NCBI GenBank assembly: GCA_030142905.1
Contig: JASJOG010000347.1
Span: 186,001-250,000 of the forward strand
DNA: 64,000 bases
Source of the DNA: Heliopora coerulea
Taxonomy: Eukaryota; Cnidaria; Anthozoa; Scleralcyonacea; Helioporidae
Direction of reading: 5' to 3'
Made by a program: the position numbers and the translations under genes. The notes beneath the pieces were generated by a model that saw only the letters and a list, made by a program, of their open reading frames with translations, was not told the origin of the DNA and did not search any database. Numbering within the stretch: position 1 is the stretch's first letter; every line of letters starts with the position of its first letter. Positions 45,701 through 56,300 of the stretch are shown piece after piece.

Positions 45701-48240
45701 TACTTACTGATGCTTGCTAATGTCAACTGTTTAAATATTGCCAGGAGAACAGCAGAAACATTGAAATTGATCATGGAGAAGGTGAATATTGTGGAGTGGA
45801 CGTGGATAAGGTTGACATGTTCAAGTACCCTAGCTTACAGACAATGCCATGGTGGGCTGCGGGTATAAAATCTGGTGACTGTATATACATCCCACATGGG
45901 TAAGTTCCCCAAGAATAGTTCTGGATTTTTTTTGGTTGACTAGATGACATGGAAAATTACAGGTTTCTCAAAATTATATGGTATCTTGTATGAAGATGTG
46001 AACCGCATCCAAAGAATTCATTACCTTAATTTCAGTTGGGCTCATCAGGTGCGTTCCTACTCACGGAATCTTGCAGTGAATATTTGGTGGACACCAATGA
46101 AAAATTTCAATGAATCTGATTGCAATGGTAGATCAATATTGGTTGTATTTAATATTTCAAATGAATTTAAATTTGATCCCACATTTAACTTGTATGGTAG
46201 TGCATGAACTGTAAATTGTCCTTATAAATGTCTTTGCTTCTGATTAGATGAATCAAAAGTTCAAGGAATGCCATTAAGTAGTTTTCAATTCACTCATGGA
46301 GAGCAATTAAGGTGATTATTTATCTATAACAAGATGCTTTGTATCATGGTCTAATGTGATTAACTTTTGCATCAACATGTAGCCCTGTTTAAACTAACCA
46401 CTTCTCATCTTTTATTTAGATTTCTGATCTTAAATGTAGTTGAAAAACATGGGGGGAAAATCACATATGATACCATTCATGACTTGATTCTTGTAAGTAT
46501 GATTTTATTAATTTTTTAAATATTTGCTGATATTTCAATTATAATGATTAAATCACAAGAAATGAACTGACAATATTAATTTGTTTTAAAGGATGAACAT
46601 ACTGGCCAGCATCTTGTATCTGAAAAGGTATCAAATTTATCGAGAAAAATAAATTTTTCTGTTTTGAGTATTAATTTATTATCAGTTGTCATGAGTTCAT
46701 TATACTTACCAAGGGGCTTCACCCTGTACAATAAATCTGGCTTTGAAAGATACTTTAATGAGGAACTAACGTTTCATCACTTTACAAGCAACATCATCAG
46801 AGTGTCTATTTACATGAACATTTTTGGCTTAAATAACCTACACGATTACAAAAATTATTGTTTATTTGAGATATGGGCTTCTTCAAAATTATTTGCTGGG
46901 CAATAGTCTTTATTACTAGACTTCAATTTCCACCTGGTATCTCGATTGTTGAAATCTGGCTTGTTTTAGACCACTGTGTAGTGATCAGTTTGTTGAATAG
47001 AAGTTGTTAACTTTTTGGCAGTTTATTGATGCATTATAATGTTATGTTATGTGACAGAATTTTTTGTTGCTATTATTATTATTATTATTTACAAATATTT
47101 ACAGAGGATAGACATGTCAGTACATAAAGTACTGTTATCAATTAATATGACAGTTGCTGGTGGCTAGCACAATGGTAGTACATATGTCACTCACTGCAGT
47201 TGTCTGAGTTTATGTTAGAAGGGTATTGTCCAGTTTGATACTGTTTGACTCTACCAACCATTGCAGATTTTCTTTGGGTACTTCTGCAGTTTACTCCAGA
47301 AGCCACCTCAAACACATGATTGCAGATGTTCTTTGTTGGTACAAAATAGAGTTTAAGCTAAAATGTAATGCTAATTTATTCATTTCTGTTAGAGCTTTTC
47401 TCTTCTTGATGAAAATAATGATGGAATTCTTGTAGTAGAAGAAATAGAATCACAACCAGCAGAGATTATTGAGATTGCTTTACAAAGATCCTTACCAGGA
47501 AATGTATGTGTTGCTTTATATTTACTTTGAAGTGTTTGTTATTGCACAACTTTAAAGCTCAACTATAAATTCAAACCAAAAATTTCAATTACAATTTAAA
47601 TTACGATTGAAATTTGAATCTAGTCAAAAATTAAAGTTGGAATTTTAAATTAAAATTAGAATTAAAATCAACCCATTAAGGGGCAAGGGCGCACTCTGTT
47701 ACTTTACTCTGGCTAATGCCAGATAATTTCACTCATTAAGGTAATGAGCCCTGCCCCTAATGAGTTAAATTAAAATTAAAAGTTAAAATTCAATTAAATT
47801 AAAATTAATGCAAAGCCAAAGTGTGGAATAAAAAAATTGATGGAAAGCAAACAAGGTAGAAATATTAAGACAATTCCTTGAATGCCAGATGATTTTACTC
47901 ATCAAGGGGAGACATCCTACAATGGAAGTATTAATTTAAATCTAAAGATTTTTAGCATGTTTATATGAAGAAATTCTTGCAATGGGTTTCTAATTGGATT
48001 TTCCAGGTGAATATCAGAGGTATGTCTCAAAAAGTGGATCCTAAGCTTCAACAAATTCTGAAAGAGTTGGAGAAACAAGAACCTTATGTTGAAGAATTCT
48101 TGCTACGTCTTCACAAAACACCAGATGATGTGAGAAAATTCTTGGAAAAGCACCATGGAAATTTGAACCCTGAAATAATAGCATACTTGCTAGAGAAAAT
48201 TCAAGAGTCTCACAACAGCAATATCCAAGAAGAACTGTAA
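42711..48240 (+). CDS. JmjC (cupin_8) oxygenase with EF-hand, ER-retrieval-like tail
   Basis: Ten exons: 42711-43000, 44336-44543, 45216-45329, 45745-45899, 46036-46127, 46248-46311, 46420-46492, 46592-46627, 47393-47503, 48007-48240; 458 codons, phases agree. The N-terminal hydrophobic stretch (MELWYLFTFILW) fits a signal peptide or anchor. The JmjC domain is of the FIH/JMJD5 type: FLHIDNVENINCLLSGEKEW supplies the HxD iron ligands and the 2OG-binding Lys, and GWAHQVRSYSRNLAVNIWW the distal His. All catalytic positions are present, so it should be an active 2OG hydroxylase. A canonical EF-hand loop, DENNDGILVVEE, follows at about residue 350, then a helical C-terminus ending QEEL, which fits the ER-retrieval pattern [KRHQSA][DENQ]EL. 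I infer an ER-lumenal, calcium-binding hydroxylase; the substrate is unknown. I cannot name a characterised orthologue. Confidence 0.85.
44206..44302. mobile_element. Dispersed palindromic MITE, copy B
   Basis: Same element as 23394-23492: CTCATTAAGGGACAGGGCTC at one end and GCCCTTGCCCCTTAATGGGT at the other. It ends about 30 bp before the acceptor of JmjC exon 2. Confidence 0.75.
47155..47330 (+). mobile_element. SINE-like repeat, copy 3
   Basis: A head with GGTGGCTAGCACAATGGTAG resembles the SINE-like repeat at 37400. It is degraded and lies 60 bp before the EF-hand exon of the JmjC gene. Confidence 0.35.
47671..47936. mobile_element. Dispersed palindromic MITE, copy C plus a partial relative
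   Basis: A full copy at 47671-47768 (AACCCATTAAGGGGCAAGGG ... GCCCTGCCCCTAATGAGTT, with GGCTAATGCCAGATAATTTC inside) is followed by a partial relative at about 47872-47936 (GAATGCCAGATGATTTTACT). Both are intronic in the JmjC gene. Weaker relatives occur at about 15630, 41240 and 53966. Confidence 0.65.
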
Positions 48241-49139
48241 GTTAATTACTGACAAACAGAAAAATCCAGTTCTTGTCAACAAACCCATCACTGCATTACT
48301 GCACCAATGTTGGGGATGTTACCTGGAAGCTATAATTTTCTTGTTGCTCAAAAATTGCCCAGTTAAAAAATATTAAACAGAAAATTTAAAATTTAAAGTA
48401 ATATCACTTATTTCCTTTTTTTTACATCCAAAATATGATTATTAAGTTACTTTTTTTGTGGGAAAAGCTACTTTAATTTGTAAACCACCAGTAGGTGTTG
48501 TGTTGAGCCTATAGATAATTGTTGGCTTGTACAATTATGGTATTTAAAGCTAACTAGCTCAGTGTTGATAGTGTTGCAATAGCTTAGATTTTATAGAATG
48601 AGATGAATAGTCAGTTCAGAGGTGAGAATAGTAGTTGATTCCTTCATTACTAACATCTTTTTGGTCTGAAAATGACCTAATTAGAAGTTAGACTGTGATA
48701 AGTTATGCTCTCAGCTAATGGCAGGAAGTAACTGCAAAGAGGCTGAATAGCTAATAAATACACCCTTGAGTTACTTCAAATTACAGACTACTTACCATCA
48801 GTTAAGCATGACAAAGTCATTAAAAGCTAATAAATTTAGTAGTTACTTGAATACTTGAAGATGTTTGTAATGTAGACGTAAACTTAGGTTAAGATTGCTT
48901 ACCACAAAGGATACCAGTTACAACCATTCCACTGATAACCTGAATTATTAATATGCTGATGGTATTTCCTGTTTGAATAAATGTTGCTTTCATGTATTTC
49001 CATTACTTGCTCAACCATTTACATGTTTGTTTATTTGTTTGTTTACTTATTTATTTAATTATTTATTTAAAATTTTTAACAATGGTAGTCCTTCAGAATT
49101 TATGAGTATCTGCATTTCAGTTCCTCCATTCATTCGGGG
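48241..49139. other. 3' flank of the JmjC gene
   Basis: The likely 3' UTR; an AATAAA lies at 48976-48981, about 740 bases after the stop. A TTTATTTG-type AT-rich run lies at about 49028-49075. No other gene seen. Confidence 0.45.
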
Positions 49140-49510
49140 CCACAGGTTTGTCATCTCCGTCCGTCCGTCCGTCCATTCATCTTTGCCCCTCAGTTCCCAT
49201 AATTTCCCGTCAGTTCCCATCATTTCCCGTCAGTTTCCATCATTTCCCATCAGTTTCCATCATTTCCCATCAGTTTCCATCATTTCCCAACCTTTCCCAA
49301 CCGTTCCCAACCTTTCCCATCCTTTCCCATCATTCCCCGTCATTCCCCATCATTCCCCATCATTCCCCATCATTTCCCATCATTTCCCATCATTTCCCAT
49401 CATCTCCCATCATCTCCCATCATCTCCCATCATCTCCCATCATCTCCCATCATCTCCCATCATCTCCCATCATCTCCCATCATCTCCCATCATCTCCCAT
49501 CATTTCCTTC
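49140..49510. repeat. 10-bp minisatellite (CCCATCATCT)n
   Basis: Tandem decamers CCCATCATYT/CCCATCATTC run from about 49196 to 49505. The 3' half (49395-49500) is almost pure CATCATCTCC; the 5' half is more varied, with CCGTCAGTTC units, and starts with a (CCGT)n run. Pro/Ser/His-rich frames here come from the repeat. It ends 240 bp before the ZMYND12 start codon. Confidence 0.85.
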
Positions 49511-49743
49511 CTTCGTTAATATATTTCAAGGATTGCCGTCCGCTGTATCGTTCTCGGTGCATATCAAATAATTTATGTCAAATCATCTTTTATTTCCATT
49601 TTGTTCCCTTGGTCCCAGTCTACCACAGGGACACTACTCGTACCGTACCGTACCGTTGCGTAGCAATGAAGACAAGATCTGAAGTGGTTGACCAAGTAGA
49701 GGACAACTTTTTAGCGTCTTTTTCATTAGAAATACCCTGGTAA

Positions 49744-50333
49744 ATGGCTTTGAATCCTCTCGCTAATCCAAAGGGAGTTAAACTACTGTGCGAACTCTGC
49801 CAGAAACCAGCTTTTGAGCAATGTAGCAACTGTCGAGTCACGTATTATTGGTAAGCAAGATGAGTTGTTACCATTACATGATATGCACGTCGATGATTTT
49901 CCCTAGCCAGCCGGGGCTGAGCTCATGTTTCTATGGCATATCTGTACAGACCACTGACTCAAACTGTTATTTGACTTCAAGCCGACCCTTTCAAGTTATA
50001 AGGAGGATTCTGTTTTTACTCTCAATAGCTCGCCGGAGCACCAGAAAGCTGACTGGCTTGGAATTCATGAAAAGATCTGTCAGTTGTTAATTCCATTACG
50101 GACTCCAGTACCGTTTGTGGGTTCGGAAGAAGATAGACAACATAGGAAAAATCAACAAGTTACTCGGCAGGTGAGCAAAGTTTTGAATGCCATTCAGAAC
50201 TGGTCTGCTGCTTTTATTAACTCAGCTCTCTAGAAAGGACATGTACATTATTGTATTCGAAAAGAGATGTTCTGAACAAACGTCGCCTGGCTTCTGTCTT
50301 GATGTTATCTTGTTACAGTTAAAAATTAGACCA

Positions 50334-50375
<42 letters not shown>

Positions 50376-53300
50376 GCTGAAACGGTTCTGTCTGTAGCTA
50401 TATATATATATATATATATACGTATTACTTGAACGTTTAGGTTTACGAAATGCAAGAAGGGCTCAATAACGCAAAGAAAGAGCAAATGGGATTATATTGC
50501 TTACCTCAAAAAGTCACTAGATGAAACAGGCTGTAGTGACTTTTTGAGGTAAGCGATATAATATATATATATATTATATGGCTGAACTCGTTAGCCGGTC
50601 TATGCTCTATACACAAAATGACTCGTGCTGATTGGCTACCTAGCTGGGCAATAAGTTTTCTGTACAGACTGGCTAGTTTTAGCAGGAAAATTTCTGAGTT
50701 GATTTGAAGACAAACAAACCTGATTCAAATATGTGCTACAGATGATTTGTAGCAGTAAGCTACAAAAAAAAAGAAGTTAAATGTTCCTAATGATAATTTT
50801 AAGTAGAAAACTACATAAATAGGTGCAAAAAATCTGAAAGAATGCATAAAAACAAGCAAGTAAACCTAAGCCACTAATCCATGATTATGGGTTAAAATGG
50901 GTTAAAAGCCATGAAGAAAGGAACCAAAAGCCATATAACAAATTCCTTATTAACCTCGTTTGTTTGGTCTGTATGGGAAAGTATTTGCCCTTGGTTTTTT
51001 CTGCACAGACCTCACTCCTTTGTTGCTTGGTCTGTACAAAAACCTCAGACAAATACTTTTCTATATACAGACTTTACACTCAGTTAATAAATAATCAATT
51101 TATACATACGTACATACATATATATAAAATCATCAAGATAAACTTTTTTTAACAAAACTTTATTCAACATTTCAGGGCAAGCCTCTTTATCAAGAATACA
51201 TTTTACTAGCGATGCAAGTCCTGCATTTATACGTAAAAATACTATTTAAAATTCAAATATATTACAAAAAATCTCTAATGTTCAAACCATTTGGGACAAA
51301 CAAGTTCAATTTGTATGCCCAAAATCCCTCTCTAATAGTTGATTCATTAATATTCGTTTTATCAATTATCTTTACAGTCATATTTTCGATGCCTTCATGC
51401 CCCTCTTCATAAAAATGTGCATACAAATGCTCACCTGATATGCCCCTTTGTCCCTTCCCATATCTAACCAGACTACTTTTGTGATTATTAAACCTTTTCC
51501 TAAACAATGTAATGGTACTTCCAACATCATTCTTTCTACATTTTGTACATGAAATGAGGTAAACCATGCCTTCAGAGTCACAATCAAAGGAATAACTAAT
51601 CTTAAATTTATTCGCATGTCCTTCAAAATCTCTACCTTCCTCCACAAAATCACAAACTTTGCAACATGATTTACCACATTTCTTCATTCCTACACTAATA
51701 ACTCTTTCATCCTTCAACTTTGCCATAACCAACTCATCTTTAAGGTTTCTAGGTCTTCTAAAAGAAACTATTGGTGGAGGAGGGTAACTCTTTCAGAGAT
51801 ATCTTAAGCGTATTTTGAGTAGTGCCAGCATTAGAGTAGTGTACAAGTCCATTACAGTTTTGGCAGACATGTTTTGGAAACCAAAAGGTAGAGCTACAAA
51901 GGTGGAAACTAAGGGAATTGTATGTAAAGTTAAAATGCAAATGTTGTTTGTTTACTTACATTGGAGGGAGTAAAAGATCTTGGAACTCATACTGGTCTGA
52001 ACATAAACCAGGAGTAAGGCGAAAAAAATGAGTCTGCAGTTAAGGATCACATCTAGAGGACAGGACATGATATCAGTTCCAGTGATGTAGAGATTTTAGA
52101 AAAAGGAGTTATGAACTATTGTGGGAACATCTTCCTGGAGTCAGTATACATACAGTATGTATGTATACTGTATTGAAAAACAGTTCTACCACCAGTGGTT
52201 ACTTAGTTTCAAGGCTAGTGATAATTTAGTTGAACATTTTTTGTAACTTTCTGCCTTCAAACTTACTGTAGAAACAAATGATTGAGCTGTGTCGTACAGC
52301 TGGACAGAAACTCCTCTTTGAAGGAAATTATGATCATGCTGTGCCTGCAGCCTTGGCTGCTCTGAAGTTTGCTATTCAGGTTTATGGTTTGTCAAGTATT
52401 GAATTGGTGCCATCTTATCTCATTTTGGGTGAGGCAAGTATAGGTAAGATGGTATATATGCCACATACTGGTAGTATACCTGCTGTAATGAAAATTATGA
52501 ACCTTTGTTTTTATGATTACCAAGTCTGGGACTCGTCTGGACAATTAGGAAATAGGAATGGACTCATATTTTATTTTTCCATAACTTAGCACAAGGCCTG
52601 CTAGACAAGACAATCAGCAACAATGGTAACTTGTTATCATAAGTGACTATTGTAGTCTGTATAAAGATTGGTCATGTTTCCACAAGCACATTGTTAACCT
52701 GCTTATATAATGACAAAAACCAATGCTGTACATTCTCTTTCCTTAAAAAAACATGCATTCATTAAAAAAAAAGAATCCCTTTCAAATTTATTCTTTGTCA
52801 GTTGCTGTTAGCATGATATGAGCATTTTAAAGCTTAATTGCTTGTATTCTGTGATTGTATGGGCTAGATTTAAAAACATTTAAATCTTTTGAAATTTGGA
52901 AGGCAAATGAAACTTGGCAGAAATATTAGTATTTGAGTGTTTGTCTGGCTGGTGATACAATAGCAACACACCAGGTTCTCAATTCCTTTTTTCTTTTCTA
53001 TCAAAATAATTAGGTATTTTCCATGGTCCCTGAATGACCATTTCTGACTTTTTCTTGGCTGTGAGTTTGCTTACATGTTGCCATGGTAACCATATGAATA
53101 TGAGCTGCCAGACAAGCACTAAAATAATATCAAAAATGGACTGCTGCATAATGTTGATGATTTTCAACCAACAAAGAAAAAGTCTAAAGCTAGTGGTTTT
53201 CCTAAAAATAAGGAAATCAAGTTCTGAAATTTTATACATATGCCTTTGTCTGGTTCCTATGAGATTTACACCTTGTTCTCTTGTTTTTTAGCTGAATACC

Positions 53301-56300
53301 ACCTTTAAACTTTTCTATGTCCACTCATTGGTGTTGCATCTAAGTTTTGGTGCTGGCCTAATAACATTTTTGTAAAACATCAAAGATTTAATATTAATAT
53401 TAAGTATATAATACAAGACAATTGCTCACATGTGTACAAACATTATTTTTGGTAGTGGAGGTGTATAATGGTGGGTGTTTGTGTCAAAGAAGGAATTGGG
53501 TAAATTACAAGTAATATTTGCATAAATGCCACAGTGTTTTCTTCAATAAACTTACACTGTTTGTGGTTACAGATGAAAGATTACTCTCTCATATTCTCAG
53601 GTTTAGGTAAGCTGTCCCAAGCCAATGAATACCTGTCTCAAGCCCAGTGGACAGTGTTAAAAACACCTGAATGTGGCAATGAAATAAAATCTAGATTGTA
53701 TAGAAATCTAGGATTACTACAGGCTGCAAAAGAAAACTTTTCTGAAGCCCTGGGTCATTTATCAAATGATGTAAGTTATGGTTTACTGAAATATTCTTGG
53801 ATGAGATATTACTTGTTGGTAAATTGCAAATCTGTTATACAATATAAAGTAATATTTGCAGAAGTATCAAGTTTAGTAGAGTTTCTAGGATTAGAAAACC
53901 TGCAGAACTTGAACATAGCACAATAATTTGTTATTGATTTTACTCATTCTCAATTACATCAAGGATTCTTAACCTTTTCCTACTGGAGACACACTATTAT
54001 TTTATTCTTGCTAATGTCAGACAATTTTACATGTCAAGGGAAGCCCTCTAGGGTTAATGGTCACATTGAAAAACTGCTGAAGAGGTTTTGTCCTGTTTAA
54101 ATGAATTTCTTGATTGATTGATTGATTGATTGACTGATTAATTTGACTGATTAATTGATCAATTGATTAATTATAAACCTGCTCAAAGATTACTCATATG
54201 TGGAGAAAAATATTAATGAAAAGAGGAGTATCATGGTGCACTTCAGTGAGTTAAAGCACATTAAATAATGACCAGAGCCATATTAGGATATTATCATTGC
54301 CATAGCAACATGGTCATCACTTTTCTTATAAACAATTTAGATGTTAAAAGTGTTTTTCATGTTACATTAAGTTTCATAATCTTGAATAATATCTATCCAC
54401 CAAGTTTCCTGGGTCTAGTTCATGTTCTTCAGCCTTAAAAAGAGCTATCACAAACCAGCATAAGTTGTTCACATATTCATTGTTGTAAATGTATTTATAC
54501 TTGTCTTTGTTATTTAAGGTGTATCATGCATCATGTGCTTATGGCACAGATGATATCCAAACATCAGGTGGATATTTTCATATGGCAAATATATTCCATA
54601 GACAGAACAGATTGGATGTAGCATCCTCACTCTTCAATCAGGTAAAGTACAATTTAATGCACTTGGTAATTTGTACGACTGTGGTAACTATGAGTTTATG
54701 AAATTAATGACTATAGTTAAACCAGCAAACAAAAAGTGTGGTATCTCCTGAAGAACCTAAATCCTGAAGCCTGAACTACCATATTCCTACTGTGTAAATC
54801 TCTCATTTACCAACCAGGTGAACCAAATTTGGAAGGTGCTAACAAGTAGCATAAATCATTACATTGCTTGGTGGATATTGTTTTTAACTGATTTGATTTA
54901 AAAGCAGGAAAGTGGAAAAAAAACAATACGTACACAATCATGATTATGGTAAAGAAATTCTGATTTTGTTCAACAGCTCAATGTTATGAACAGCACTGTT
55001 GTATAAGAGATCCCATAACTATCATTACTGAAATTCTGGGTTATATTATTCTTGATTACCAGGTTCCCTGGGTTGACTCAGTTTGCCATGGTAACTATAA
55101 TGATTATTATGCTGACGTTTTAACCAACTGTGGGACAGGCATACACTGTGCTGAATAAGTGTCTGTGTTAACCTAGCAGTTCTTAAGCAGGGGTGTTACC
55201 GGTCCCCAGTGGGCATTCAAAGGACATCAGGGGAAGATGGAAGGAAGGCGGCAGAGGAATATTGGGTTTTCATCAGTCATTCACCACCAAAGCATTTTCA
55301 AGTTTCTAGTTGTCATTTGCTGTTAAAATCTGACACTGATTGACTGTGTTGTTTGAGGCTTTGCATGGTGGAAATCGTTCTTTTTACGAGAGGTAGACTT
55401 TGTTGTCTACACGATGTGTTTTTTATATTTATGAGCTTTCGACCCGTGAACTGGGACAGTCCTCGGAAAATTTGTGAACGTTTAGAACATTGTAAACGTC
55501 AACAAATTCTCTGATAACGGTCTGAGTTCACGGACCGAAAGCTCATAAATGTAAAGATCACATGGTGTAACCCACAAAGTCCAGCTCTAGTAAAAAGAAC
55601 TGAGTGACTAACTTGGCAATACTGAAATGAACGACTATGAATTATAGTTCCTGTATTCAGTATGGTATTACTCTGGGGTCGTGTGGTGGCAGGGCACAGA
55701 ACTGAGACTGGGTCTGCTCAATGGGCAATGACAAGGTTTTAGTATGACGAAGGGAGATTTTATCCAAAATATGTTGAGAACCGTTGGGTTAACCGTTATG
55801 GTTGTTCACCAGTGATAGGGCAGTCACCTTGTTCTGATGCACAGAATTGTGCAGCATTGATGAGTTAATGTCAATAAATTGAGTATGAACAGGAAATTCT
55901 AAAGGACAGTTATCTCAGGGGCATAGTTGACTTAGTTTGATTGAGGTGTGTCTAGCTTGCCGGAATTTAATTTGACGTCCATTGAGGCCATGTATGGTGT
56001 AACCTTACTTGCTCAGCCCTAGTTCGTAAATTACATGTAAACCAGCAACCAAAAGGATTTTGACCTACCTAACTGAACCAAATTTTGTCAAAATTACTAT
56101 CGTTGAATACCAAAATTTTCTGGCTTTTGAGAAGCTTTTGAGGGATGTCACATCCCTACAGACACACCTGACTCTACTTCAAGTTATAAAACAGTAAACA
56201 AAATATATTTAGAGAATATAGCCATATCAATGTCTTTTTCTTCGTTTTTTTATACCCCAGGTTACAGATATTTGGAACAACTATTTGAGCAAGCTGGTTG

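Noticed and set aside
45944..46035. Read-through frame before the GWAHQV exon of the JmjC gene
   Set aside because: Intron sequence; the acceptor TTTCAG at 46035 gives the phase needed to complete the Gly-Trp codons of the JmjC motif.
49140..49510. CRISPR-like array
   Set aside because: Units are contiguous 10-mers without spacers, in a eukaryotic gene-flanking context.
49148..49519. Open frames rich in Pro, Ser, His and Ile repeats
   Set aside because: Direct translation of the CCCATCATCT minisatellite, with no start context or domain.
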